Positions 21,691 to 30,650 of a stretch of 64,000 bases of DNA are shown one piece after another. Both the position numbers and the translations under genes were made by a program. This DNA is from Megalonaias nervosa (Eukaryota > Mollusca > Bivalvia > Unionida > Unionidae). The DNA is taken from NCBI GenBank assembly GCA_016617855.1, contig JAECUM010016857.1:1-64000 (forward strand), given 5' to 3'. The first letter of the stretch is position 1, and every line of letters begins with the position of its first letter. Under the pieces are notes generated by a model, which saw only the letters and a list, made by a program, of their open reading frames with translations, was not told the DNA's origin and made no database searches.

Positions 21691-22670
21691 TTGAACAAAG
21701 CACTTTGAAAATCGTCAGTGCTCAAAGAAAATTTTTTTAGGCACAGGCCCCAGGCTGGTGACTTAAATACACTCACAAGCCCTGACTGAAATTCCACAAG
21801 CCCGGACAGTTCATACCTGTCAACTCTAAAGCCTGGAGAAAAACCTCCCTATTTTTTTGGGTATTTCCACACCTACGTCTCGATCTCATAATATCTCCCG
21901 ATTTTTTGCAGAGAACTCCTGATTATTACATTATGTCTATCAATTTTCATTTCTCAGAAAAAAACCCATACATAGATATATCATACGCAATCCACATATG
22001 CCATATTCTGTTAATCTGTTTCATCACTTATGTATACTGTTGTGATGAAATAATTAATATCACACTACAAAGTTTTTTTTCTTCAGTAAATAGAATGTTA
22101 AGAATAAACATTATTTACATAAATTTCAGATTTTTTAAACCCCTACAACAGTGTTATTGTAAAAAAAAAAAAAAAAAAGTCACCAGTTAGTTTCAATCCC
22201 ATGAATGATCACTCAATGCTGTGTAATTTTCTCTGCAAACAAAATCACATCTCCATTTCTGCCAAAGAAACTCAGCCAGTAAACACCTGGCATTCCTGTA
22301 CCGTATATGTAAACTTTAATTACCATGATTAAATTAAAAGAAGGAATAAAACAAAATATACCATGCAGTATATGTGCCCCCAAAGAACTAATTCAGAATA
22401 AATATTTTATTTAGTAAACAGTGCTACATGCCTTAAGAGTTAAACCTAAGGAAATAAGGTGGGATATAAAATGTGGGAAGAACAGTACGGTAACTTGTGA
22501 CTGCAGATTTAAACTGTTAAAATGAAGTCCTAGCCATCGTAAGTTGCAACAAAATAGGGCATCATTTATTTGCCAATCAATTGCTGATGCTTATGTAAAC
22601 ACACTGTAGAATTTTTGTTTCTTTGAAGTATGTCCGAAGGGCAGTTCTATTCACAAGATAAATGCAATGA

Positions 22671-22911
22671 AGCAGCAGTAGAGCTGGACCCTACAACTTT
22701 GTAGAGACCTTATTTTTGAAAATTAAGGGTTCCTTGAAAAAAAAAATATTTTTGCCTTAATAATGAAAACTTCTTTAATTGACCAGATTTTTTCACAATC
22801 TGGTCACATACGTATGTCCTTCAACAGCTCTACTGCTGCTATAAATTAAACAGCCAGTATAGATATTATCAATAATGAGTACTGGAGAACCACACTCAGC
22901 TAAATTAACTC
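22671..22911. repeat. Left terminal inverted repeat, including a 170-bp fold-back unit
   Basis: The first 170 bp (22671-22840) form a fold-back: AGCAGCAGTAGAGCTG at the start is the exact reverse complement of the end. A perfect internal hairpin TGACCAGATT/AATCTGGTCA lies at 22780-22806. The following 71 bp match the reverse complement of 38170-38240 almost exactly. They contain an ATG at 22875 with 12 codons that copy the N-terminus of the gene ending the right side of the element. Another CTCTACTGCTG phrase follows at 22909-22919. Confidence 0.88.
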
Positions 22912-22928
22912 TACTGCTGTTATGATTT

Positions 22929-23606
22929 TTATCCAAAAATTATATCAAGTCCGTTGCGATATCTTGACCTTGGATCGTGTAAATTTATCGTTACAAAACC
23001 AAATGGAGCAGCTTGTGCTTTTGAAAAGAAATTTTTAAATTTGTTCATGTCCATGTCGCCTGAACACCAAGTATAATAAATATTCTGCAGCGTATGATTA
23101 TCTACGCCATTAAACACAACTAAAATATTACAGTTATCCCTGATCACTTTTGGAATTTGTGTATATCTCTGTGTAACATAAATCACGTCTGTATTTTTAT
23201 GTCTACCTCGTGAAAATATTCTAGCTGGATTTGATTGTTTGTCCAGCATAACATCATCATACACTACTAAATTATTAATGAATCCATGAGGGCCAGTGGC
23301 CCTGAGATCATCTACGGATGGTGCTTCACCAATATCAGTAATAAAGTCTATGATATTGTCTTCATGTAACGATTTTGCGTTTTCATTAAAATCTTTAAGT
23401 ACTTCGTAACATCGCTGATCATCTACAGATGGCGCTACTAAATATAATTTATCCCACTTCAGCCATGGCATTATTAGATTAAGCAGTAATTGCGTCTTCC
23501 CACTTCCAGATGGGCCTATTATAATCATTCTGATAGAATTCGGAAGCGCTGGATGGTGTTTTACTGGTTCTTGTTTTCGTGTCGCAGAAAAGTCAATTAT
23601 ATCCAT
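22929..23606 (-). CDS. DNA-packaging ATPase (A32/FtsK-HerA type)
   Basis: A 225-residue protein with Walker A GPSGSGKTQ (residues 33-41) and Walker B LVVYDD, followed by a glutamine sensor region (VTQRYTQIP). The length and motifs match the genome-packaging ATPases of Polintons, adintoviruses and other double jelly-roll capsid viruses, which pump DNA into a preformed capsid. It is the leftmost gene, its stop lies 17 bp from the terminal repeat, and it is divergent from the PLA2 gene with a 12-bp gap between start codons. The frame is intact. Confidence 0.9.
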   Translation of the reverse strand: MDIIDFSATRKQEPVKHHPALPNSIRMIIIGPSGSGKTQLLLNLIMPWLKWDKLYLVAPSVDDQRCYEVLKDFNENAKSLHEDNIIDFITDIGEAPSVDDLRATGPHGFINNLVVYDDVMLDKQSNPARIFSRGRHKNTDVIYVTQRYTQIPKVIRDNCNILVVFNGVDNHTLQNIYYTWCSGDMDMNKFKNFFSKAQAAPFGFVTINLHDPRSRYRNGLDIIFG

Positions 23607-23618
23607 ATAATAAATAAT
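23607..23618. promoter_or_regulatory. Minimal divergent gap between ATPase and PLA2 genes
   Basis: Only 12 bases (ATAATAAATAAT) separate two divergent ATGs, so each promoter must overlap the neighbouring coding region or be shared. Confidence 0.3.
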
Positions 23619-24134
23619 ATGAGTCTATATTGTGTTCGATGCAGAGCACCTACCAATACTACTGAATTAACGACAATAACAACAAAAAATAAAAGACGTG
23701 CACTTACAGGCAAGTGTGTGAAATGTGGTACCAAGAAATATAAATTTGTCTCCATGACTAAGTCAGGAACAAAGACAGGTGGTGATATCGCTGCTTCGTT
23801 AGGAAAATTACCAGGAACTCCATGGGCTAAATATCCCGGTGAGAAACATTTACCCGGATATAATTATTGTGGCCCAGGAACTCGTCTCGATATCCGACTT
23901 GATGATCAAGATCAACCAAGACCCGGAGAGTATCCAGTAAATAAGATTGATCAAGCATGTCATGTTCATGATGTCGCGTATAAAAGTAAGGATTTGCAAC
24001 ACCGACATCTCGCAGATGTGAAATTGATTCACGCGTTAAATTCTATACCTAATAAATCTCTCAGAGAAAAATTAGCTAGTTTTCTAGGAAAAACTGTTAT
24101 GAAAGGTAAACTAGTGTTAGGGGCTGGTAATTAA
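23619..24134 (+). CDS. Zinc-ribbon plus phospholipase A2 domain protein (parvovirus VP1-type PLA2)
   Basis: I place the start at ATG 23619, because the frame upstream overlaps the ATPase. The N-terminus has two CxxC pairs (YCVRC and GKCVKC) in a small ribbon like DUF5679. The PLA2 part follows: calcium loop YNYCGPGT, then the catalytic motif DQACHVHDVAY with the His-Asp pair. In parvoviruses this domain is exposed on the capsid to breach endosomal membranes, and similar domains are known in adintoviruses. Here it is inferred to be a virion entry function. The frame is intact, and the gene is followed within 16 bp by the integrase on the same strand. Confidence 0.85.
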   Translation: MSLYCVRCRAPTNTTELTTITTKNKRRALTGKCVKCGTKKYKFVSMTKSGTKTGGDIAASLGKLPGTPWAKYPGEKHLPGYNYCGPGTRLDIRLDDQDQPRPGEYPVNKIDQACHVHDVAYKSKDLQHRHLADVKLIHALNSIPNKSLREKLASFLGKTVMKGKLVLGAGN

Positions 24135-24150
24135 TTATATAACTATCATA

Positions 24151-25123
24151 ATGGAATCTGTTTATTATTCCCCGAGAGGATTTTGGAGAGGTAAAGCAGC
24201 GATTAGTAAACTCGCCGAAGCAGCAAAAATTTCACGTAATGTCGCTGCATCATGGTTAGCACGACAGGCAATATGGCAAATCTTCCTAAGTCCACCTAAA
24301 AGAATTCATTACGCGCATTTTGATGTTAGTGTCCCTAATGAAGTTCATCAAGCAGATATTTTGTTTTTACCACACGATACCATTAAAACACGTGGACGAA
24401 AATCACGCACGTACAAATACGCATTGACTGTTGTTGACGTTGCAAGTAGATATAAAGAAGCGGAGCCATTATCAACAAAGACAACATCTGAAGTTGCATC
24501 TGCGTTTGAACGCATTTATCAACGTGGTGGTCTACGATGGCCACGGTTATTACAAGTTGATCCCGGTAAAGAATTTCTTGGAGTAGTATCATCGTTGTTG
24601 AAGAAACGTAACGTTAAAATCAGACGAGGACATACTGAAATTCATCGTGATCAGGCAATCGTTGAACGATTTAATCGAACACTTGCTGAGCGGTTATTCG
24701 GATATCAATATGCAAAGGAAATATCTACTGACCTCAAAGATAGATCTCGTGAATGGGTTGCAAGATTACCGAGTGTGATAGCTGCGTTGAATAATGAAAT
24801 TACTCGTGCAACTTCCATGAAACCTTCTAATGCGATCAAAAAATATATATATACCAATACGACGTGAATCTTTCTCTCAACCAGTATTAGGTAATGTTAC
24901 AGTTAGATATTTATATGAACCTGGCGAACTTGAAGGTGGTAAAAAAAGAGCAACCGATCCTATCAGGAGCGTGACTACACATAAAATTTCTAGCGTGGTA
25001 AGATCCACTGGTAGACCTTCAATATACAGACTAGATTCTACAGCCCCTCAACGTGGATTTGTACGTGAACAATTGCAAATAATTCCTGAGGATACGCAAT
25101 TACCACCAAGCTCAATTTTGTAA
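24151..25123 (+). pseudogene. Integrase (rve/DDE), frameshifted near the C-terminus
   Basis: The first frame (24151-24867) encodes the catalytic core: QADILFLP with the first Asp, VVDVASRY, LQVDPGKEFLG with the second Asp, and AIVERFNRTLAERLF with the Glu, completing DDE. At an A6 run followed by a TA repeat (24838-24856) the frame changes. The C-terminal chromo/SH3-like region then continues in the next frame to 25123 (RYLYEPGELEGGKKRATDP, QRGFVREQLQIIP). Such integrases insert Polinton-like DNA into the host genome with short target duplications. The split removes the C-terminal DNA-binding part unless it is bypassed or is a sequencing error. Confidence 0.85.
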
Positions 25124-25387
25124 ACGTCCAGAACCTCGACGTCGATTACACTCAAGACAGGTCAACATCACATTATCACGTGTATGGCCGAGATCACTAT
25201 TAATTCTGTCTACGGTAAATTGTCTTGGATTAAAACACTGCCATGACATATTACAGTTGCAACTTGCGCAATGATTATTCTGTTGTTGTCTTAATGTTAT
25301 AATAAATTCAGCATCAAGATCAAAGTCACGCTTATTTTTTTTGTCACACTGTTTATAGCTGACTAATTTTTTTATTGATATCGACAT
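25112..25387 (-). CDS. HNH endonuclease-like protein
   Basis: A 91-residue protein with CASCNC, then FTVDRINSD, GHTRDNVMLTCLECNRRRG. This is the CxxC...(D)H/RIN...N...CxxC pattern of HNH nucleases, with the first catalytic histidine replaced by R in the DRIN motif. It overlaps the end of the helicase frame by 35 bases in another register, so it may be a separate small gene or a domain reached by frameshifting. It is convergent with the integrase C-terminal frame (12-bp overlap). Nicking of viral or host DNA is possible, but activity is uncertain. Confidence 0.65.
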   Translation of the reverse strand: MSISIKKLVSYKQCDKKNKRDFDLDAEFIITLRQQQNNHCASCNCNMSWQCFNPRQFTVDRINSDLGHTRDNVMLTCLECNRRRGSGRLQN

Positions 25388-26516
25388 TGTTAGTGATTTC
25401 TTCAGTTATTACGTAATCTACAATAACCCTACGCAGTTGCGATGTTCTCCTGACTCGAGATACGGCGAGATAGACTAAATTTGACCATTCAATACGATCA
25501 TCTACAATCCAGATTCTAGTATCAGTTATAGTTAATCCCTGCGACGAGTGAATTGTTATAGCGTATCCTAACGTCCATGGCGATTTATCCATATTCAACG
25601 CGTTCTCAACGACATCAACAACAACCAACACGATATCATTCAAGACAAGATTCTGTACCCTCGGTGGAACCAAGGTACTTGGTATTTCAACTTCAATATT
25701 TTGTAGTCGAGTATCTGCTGGGCGATAACACAAAGGTACATGTAGATCCGGAAACTTTTCTTTATGTAACATAAATAATTTCTTTTGTAGTTCATCACGA
25801 ACTATCTTTCTACTCGCGACTATCAAATCAGCAGGTCTCCATAAAATCCAAAAATCATTTATAGTTGTCTCTGGAATTACTTTACGCATTATCTCGCATT
25901 GTATTTGATCTGGCTGTAGTCTGATTAATCTTTTAAGCTCTTTTAGCGGTTCATCAATAGCTCTATGGTCATCATTTATTTCTTCGTAATAATCTACATT
26001 ATTCTTTAGCCATTCATGTGGAGACTGTCCAACAAAGGGTGGTGGTTGACCATTATCGCCACACATAATCACAGCAGTAATCTTTGTCAATAACCATTCA
26101 AGAAATGTTTTTAGTGTTTCTAACGACACCGTGCATATCTCGTCCCATATAATGATTTTAGGTATATATTTTTCACCCATCCGCGATGGAGTCCATGTAT
26201 CTCCGCACCATCTAAAGAAACTATGATAAGTACACGATTTTACTCCTCGTTGCTTTATTTCTCTAGCAAGTTTGTGCGTCGGTGTTAAAACAATCATATC
26301 TGATATATTATTTATAAATAAATTAATCGCACAAGTTGTTTTACCTGAACCACCACACCCATTAAGATAAACGGTTTTATGTCTAGATACAGGATCATAC
26401 ACAGATGGTGCAGATGACTTTGATATTTGATTATTATTTCTGTAATATGTCTCCGCAATTTCAACATCTGCAGATTCAGAATAACTAAGTATATTTTCTT
26501 GTTTTATTCTCCATGT
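25353..26516 (-). CDS. SF1 helicase (Pif1/RecD-like), probably the C-terminal half of a PolB-helicase protein
   Basis: Motifs are in order: Walker A GCGGSGKTT, Walker B IIWDEIC, motif III CGDNGQPPPF, then YAITIHSSQGLT and VYLAVSRVRRTS for the C-terminal ATPase motifs. No ATG begins this frame; the frame is open upstream to a TGA at 26517-26519. Beyond that stop the same register reads on as plausible PolB tail (YTKKYKDLLKLGNGEW) back to the end of PolB. So the helicase was probably fused to PolB and is now separated by one nonsense codon and one frameshift. It would unwind DNA during replication. Confidence 0.8.
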   Translation of the reverse strand, partial: TWRIKQENILSYSESADVEIAETYYRNNNQISKSSAPSVYDPVSRHKTVYLNGCGGSGKTTCAINLFINNISDMIVLTPTHKLAREIKQRGVKSCTYHSFFRWCGDTWTPSRMGEKYIPKIIIWDEICTVSLETLKTFLEWLLTKITAVIMCGDNGQPPPFVGQSPHEWLKNNVDYYEEINDDHRAIDEPLKELKRLIRLQPDQIQCEIMRKVIPETTINDFWILWRPADLIVASRKIVRDELQKKLFMLHKEKFPDLHVPLCYRPADTRLQNIEVEIPSTLVPPRVQNLVLNDIVLVVVDVVENALNMDKSPWTLGYAITIHSSQGLTITDTRIWIVDDRIEWSNLVYLAVSRVRRTSQLRRVIVDYVITEEITNNVDINKKISQL

Positions 26517-26550
26517 TCACCATTCACCATTACCGAGTTTTAATAAATCT

Positions 26551-28509
26551 TTATATTTTTTTGTGTACATAAAATGAATCCGTAGCGACTCTGACAGCGT
26601 AACGAGGAAATTTATTTATCATCGATAGTAGATTTATCGAAACGTACGCTAACATCGATGATCTTAAATGAGTAAACTGCGGTGCCTCGCCATCAGTATA
26701 GCTCACAATGGTACCTAGTTTTGTTCCATCTGATAAATAAGCATTACATCTGTTTATAAACGTATTTTTCTCCATCGTATCAGCGATTATAAAATCTAGT
26801 TCAGCATCGTCCATAATCAATCTTGTACACGTTCGTTTATGATCATGTGATCCTCCTTGAGTAAACTTACCGATTATCTTTCTACCAAGATCTTTTGCAA
26901 ATTTTCCATCATGCTCGTTCCTGCATTTATTTATTTTAATGACATGATCTTCATCAATATCAGGGAATTCTTTTCTGGTATCATCGATATTAAATCTGTC
27001 CGGTTCTGGTAACCAAACTTGCTTCTGTGAACTGTATGATATAATCGCTTCAGTTACTCTCAACGATATTAAAAATTCAGCATCAAGCATATATCGCAAT
27101 AGTACTATCGGAACCCAACGTCGCTCTGAAAAATGTCTTCCAAACCAAGCATAAGTAATCGCATGGAGATCTTCTCTAAACTCGAATGATTCTACGTGAG
27201 CAAATCCTGTTAAGTCAAAATCTGGTAAGGGTCCGTTTATCGCAACCTTAGTCATGTCATGTGTAGGATGTCCGAATCTCTTAAAATATTTAGAACATTC
27301 TCCATATCCAAGAAAACTTCCAGGATAACACGCTACCATATCAACTGAGATAACATCATTGTAATCGTATTTGGTGTTCCATAATCCACCGTGACCATAT
27401 TCTAAACAGCTTTTCTTGACATCTTCAAAGAATTCCGATCGTGTTGGTTTCCATAAATTTTTTTCCTGAGCGAAATGAGCCGCTACAGATGGAACTGTAA
27501 AACAATTATTTAATAATTGTCTAATTTTGACATCGTCTGAAGTATATTCACGCCAAAGGCGCTGCGCAAGATGTTCCATTTCCTCATGGAGAGATTCTGT
27601 ACGATAAATATCACCATTAGGTCGTACAAATTGATCATAATGATTATACTCAGAACTCTGAAATAACCAAACAGAAACAGGATCGGTTTTACTAATATTT
27701 TTAAAAAAATCAAAGATATCACCGTCATAAAATTTAACCGTTCTATCTCGTGGAAATATCGTTACAGCAGCAGTCCATGCGTGCGCGTTATGATCAATAA
27801 TATCTATCGGAGTTCCATTTTTTGTATATTTCGGTTTGTATAAAATCTCTCCGGTTAACGTTTTCACTGCTATTGGAAATCTTAATTTTTTCTCTAGTTC
27901 AGCGACATTTATTTTTTTAAGTCTTAAATCAGTTAAACCATTACCACGTATCGCGTTCGTAAAATGTTCTGTAACCCGCTCAGCTACACAGTTTATTCTT
28001 GATATTTTCATTGGCTTGAGATCTGCAATATTAGGTTTATCATTCAGCGGAAATATTCCATAGACAACCGCAGTTACAGGGTACGATTTCTCATAATACG
28101 GTTTATCAAAGCCAGTAAGTATTCCAGGTTTGGATCTGTTATTTAAGAAAACAATATTACCCCCGGACTGCACACGGACTGGATCACGCTTATCATGAAT
28201 AATCCAGATATCATCATCTGTATTTACAATAAATTTTATTAAAATAAAATATTTTTGATTATCAAGGTGATTAATAATTACTTTTCCTCGTTTGTCGTTC
28301 ATCATATTAACGATACGTCCTATCCTGAATGTTGACCATACATGATCAGCACCATCGTCACGAAATTCCTTCTTAGCCTCACGGATACGTTTAGTTATAT
28401 CCACATTCGTTAAAGCTAGATCTTGCATCGAAATACTAAGTTTATACTCAGGTAGTCTGTCAAGATCGAATCTGGTTGCGTAGGGTTCAATCGCGGATAA
28501 TTTTTCCAT
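26551..28509 (-). CDS. Family B DNA polymerase (protein-primed type), 3' end disrupted
   Basis: A 652-residue frame starting at ATG 28509. Palm motif A is SVDMVACYPGSF, the motif B region is GRKIIGKFTQGG, and motif C is RVATDSFYV with the catalytic Asp. The frame ends six codons after motif C, at a T7 run on the plus strand (26556-26562), where a one-base shift would enter the helicase register. Polinton and adintovirus PolB enzymes copy linear DNA with a protein primer. The long N-terminal region (about 380 residues) is poorly recognisable. Loss of the thumb by the frameshift would inactivate it. Confidence 0.82.
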   Translation of the reverse strand: MEKLSAIEPYATRFDLDRLPEYKLSISMQDLALTNVDITKRIREAKKEFRDDGADHVWSTFRIGRIVNMMNDKRGKVIINHLDNQKYFILIKFIVNTDDDIWIIHDKRDPVRVQSGGNIVFLNNRSKPGILTGFDKPYYEKSYPVTAVVYGIFPLNDKPNIADLKPMKISRINCVAERVTEHFTNAIRGNGLTDLRLKKINVAELEKKLRFPIAVKTLTGEILYKPKYTKNGTPIDIIDHNAHAWTAAVTIFPRDRTVKFYDGDIFDFFKNISKTDPVSVWLFQSSEYNHYDQFVRPNGDIYRTESLHEEMEHLAQRLWREYTSDDVKIRQLLNNCFTVPSVAAHFAQEKNLWKPTRSEFFEDVKKSCLEYGHGGLWNTKYDYNDVISVDMVACYPGSFLGYGECSKYFKRFGHPTHDMTKVAINGPLPDFDLTGFAHVESFEFREDLHAITYAWFGRHFSERRWVPIVLLRYMLDAEFLISLRVTEAIISYSSQKQVWLPEPDRFNIDDTRKEFPDIDEDHVIKINKCRNEHDGKFAKDLGRKIIGKFTQGGSHDHKRTCTRLIMDDAELDFIIADTMEKNTFINRCNAYLSDGTKLGTIVSYTDGEAPQFTHLRSSMLAYVSINLLSMINKFPRYAVRVATDSFYVHKKI

Positions 28510-28558
28510 ATTATAATTAAGGCAAGTATATATTTAATTGAACATTAATCTTTTGTAT

Positions 28559-28864
28559 ATGATTCAACCAAATCATTGTCACTGGTTAAAAATCGGTTAT
28601 ACGTCTCCGTGTAACAGAACATGTGTGAATGAATACTGTAGTTATCATATGCAATGCGTCAGAAATGGGAGTCTAGGACCAAAACCGTGTATCGTGTGTA
28701 GTGCTGGAGTGCGAGGAAAGACTCAACTGTGTGCGCAATGCGGTGGTAAAAAGTACAGAGAGTTGAAACGATATTACGATAAAAAATATAACGCTGACTC
28801 TCCTATAAAGACCGAAGAAGATTATTTGGCTAGATTTTCAAAAAACAATGATTTAGACAAATAA
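28559..28864 (+). CDS. Cysteine-rich zinc-binding protein, copy C
   Basis: I use ATG 28559; the frame extends 21 bases further with only a TTG. The product of about 101 residues has C-x-WL, C-x3-CVNEYCSYH, C-x2-CSAGVRG and C-x2-CGGKKY, the same layout as the two proteins of the left element at 1048 and 1708, followed by a KRYYDKKY stretch. It is divergent from PolB (49-bp gap between starts), matching the primase/copy A arrangement at the left edge. A role tied to replication or early regulation is inferred. The family is not recognised. Confidence 0.72.
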   Translation: MIQPNHCHWLKIGYTSPCNRTCVNEYCSYHMQCVRNGSLGPKPCIVCSAGVRGKTQLCAQCGGKKYRELKRYYDKKYNADSPIKTEEDYLARFSKNNDLDK

Positions 28865-28877
28865 ATATTATATATAA

Positions 28878-29390
28878 ATGGAATAAAATGAGTTTGTGTC
28901 ACATCCAATCATCACTAATTATGAAGCATCTCGAGAAGGTGTGATTAGAAACTGCAGATTGAAAAAACCAGTCGGTAGTATTGATAATACTGGTTATTTT
29001 AGAGTCAGTGCTGGGAAAAATAAATATTTATCGCATATATTTACCTACGAGTGTTATTTTGGAATAATCAAAGATGGATATGTAGTTGATCACATCAATG
29101 GTGATAAGCTTAATAATTCGATTTCCAATTTACGAGTTACTACACAGAGTCAAAATTGAAAATCCGGAAACACAGGAAGGTGTAAATTATACAAAAAGAG
29201 AGCTATTAAATCCGTAAATACAGAGACTGGGGAAGAAATTAGTTTTGAATCAATTAATTCTGCTGCCCAATATTTTGACTTAGTACCACAATCGGTACAA
29301 TACGTGGCAGAAAATATACAAAAATCTGCCTTTTCCAAAAGATTTACACAAAAAATAGGTTTCAATACGTTTAGTCTACCGTATTTTTAA
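28878..29390 (+). pseudogene. HNH homing-type endonuclease (NUMOD4-HNH-NUMOD1), two nonsense codons
   Basis: One register from ATG 28878 to TAA 29388-29390 reads NYEASREGVIRNC (NUMOD4-like), GYFRVS, HIFTYECYFG, VVDHINGDKLNNSISNLR (HNH core) and SINSAAQYFDLVPQSVQYVA (NUMOD1-like helix-turn-helix). It is interrupted by TAA at 28884 and TGA at 29157. Genes of this type are selfish nucleases common in phages and large DNA viruses. Without the two stops it would be about 170 residues, the normal size. It sits between the cysteine-rich gene and an unknown gene, consistent with a mobile intruder that has decayed. Confidence 0.75.
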
Positions 29391-29528
29391 TGTTACCAAA
29401 TGATCCAGCGCTCCGTCAAGCATAATGATAAATATTGTAGTTATCCGTTTATACGAGTTAATGTCAAAAGCTATCCTGATTGTCCATACTTGTCAATATG
29501 TGTAAGCTGCATTATACTAAGCAGAATG

Positions 29529-29963
29529 TTAGTTTTCCCAAGGATTTTGTTTAGCCATAATTACAGTCAAGGGTCCATCATTATCGCTGTCATTTTCACT
29601 CGTATTTTCACTCGTATTTTCACAGTGTTCTCTTAACTGTCTTATACGAAAGTTCATGATCTTTTTCTGTTCGTATCCATGAGATAATTCTAGCTTGATT
29701 TTGTCAATAGCGTTTGAGAGAGGCACAAACAATTTTACCTGATCATCAGTGACGGTTGCCAGTGACTTTAACATTCCTTGCTGGATAACTTTCATAAACC
29801 TGTAATCAGCGGATAGCGTAAATCTGTTCTCGTTCTTTCGTTGTTGTAATGAGTCAAAATCACATAGAATCTTTTCAGCATTAAGATTATCAGATACATT
29901 GATACCGTTATGTTGTAATTTTTTAATCGCAGAAACAATGACATTGATATTTTCAAAATTCAT
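29529..29963 (-). CDS. Unknown 144-residue protein
   Basis: A true ATG at 29963 and an intact frame. The protein is mostly helical by composition, with a central region of alternating hydrophobics (RFMKVIQQGMLKSLATV) and an acidic Ser/Asn-rich stretch near the C-terminus containing a short NTSE repeat (ENTSENTSENDSDNDG). It is the first leftward gene after the central non-coding region, so it may share a promoter there. No family was recognised. Confidence 0.6.
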   Translation of the reverse strand: MNFENINVIVSAIKKLQHNGINVSDNLNAEKILCDFDSLQQRKNENRFTLSADYRFMKVIQQGMLKSLATVTDDQVKLFVPLSNAIDKIKLELSHGYEQKKIMNFRIRQLREHCENTSENTSENDSDNDGPLTVIMAKQNPWEN

Positions 29964-30000
29964 TATATAATAAGTGTTTATTTAATATAAAAATAAACAA

Positions 30001-30470
30001 AAATATACAGTGCGGGGTGATATTCGGTCTACCATTCCATAGTTGTATCAGATAAACCTAATGAGGTTCCGAATCCTTGTTTAGACATTTACCCCCCAAG
30101 AGACCCCTAAATATCCGTAACCGAAACTTTAGAGGCTCAGAGGGTTGTCTATACGTGTTATTAGTTTACCCCCGAAAGAATTCCTAAATATCCGTAACCG
30201 AAACTCTAGGAACTCAGAGGGTTGTTTATATATGTGTAGGTCTTATTTTAGTGACCAATCAGATTCTGTTTATTGCCTTACAAGAATTCCTAAATATCCG
30301 TAACCGAAACTCTAGGGAACTCAAAGGCTGATTGGTCTTTGTGACCTGGAATCTCATTAGGTTTATTTTTAGTTTTGCGATTGTGTCTTTTGGAATGGCC
30401 CTTGTGTGGGGTACCCCTTTAGTGAAGTCACAAGGTCACGACCTCATATCACCCCCCGCTGTATATTTTT
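30001..30470. repeat. Large nested inverted repeat
   Basis: Several arm pairs face each other in order. AAATATACAGTGCGGGGTGA pairs with TCACCCCCCGCTGTATATTT, CCATTCCA with TGGAATGG, and AAACCTAATGAGGTTCC with GGAATCTCATTAGGTTT. An inner GACCAATCAG pairs with CTGATTGGTC. The whole segment could fold into one long interrupted hairpin with the iterons in its centre. Confidence 0.75.
30106..30315. repeat. Three 27-bp direct repeats (iterons)
   Basis: The core CCTAAATATCCGTAACCGAA then ACTYTAG occurs at 30106-30132, 30183-30209 and 30289-30315 with only one changed base. Each copy ends in CCTA/CTAG(G), making a short inverted border. Spacing is 77 and 106 bp between starts. The conservation inside a non-coding region suggests a protein-binding site. 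Confidence 0.8.
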
Positions 30471-30518
30471 GATGAGATGATATGATGATGATGATGATAT
30501 GATGAAATGCCGTCTTTA

Positions 30519-30609
30519 AGCACACCAACCCCCAATGATCAACCAATGGGTGATTCACAAAAGTGATTCCACCACGTGTTGACGTAGTGGATTGATGTAC
30601 TCAAAGACG
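30519..30609. repeat. Hairpin-forming segment
   Basis: CCGTCTTTAAG near 30523 faces CTCAAAGACGG near 30600, and TCCACCACGT faces ACGTAGTGGA inside it. It is preceded by an ATGATG-rich stretch (30473-30515) and followed by a G-run. Confidence 0.65.
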
Positions 30610-30650
30610 GGGGGGGGCTGGAGCCCCCAATAGATTATAAATCTTGGCCT

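Noticed and set aside
28896..29159. HNH protein starting at GTG 28896
   Set aside because: GTG is not a usual eukaryotic start; the register goes back to ATG 28878 through a stop and continues past the TGA at 29157, so it is a broken longer gene.
29400..29520. A fourth copy of the cysteine-rich family
   Set aside because: KYCSY and a few cysteines are suggestive, but the spacing does not match the three real members.
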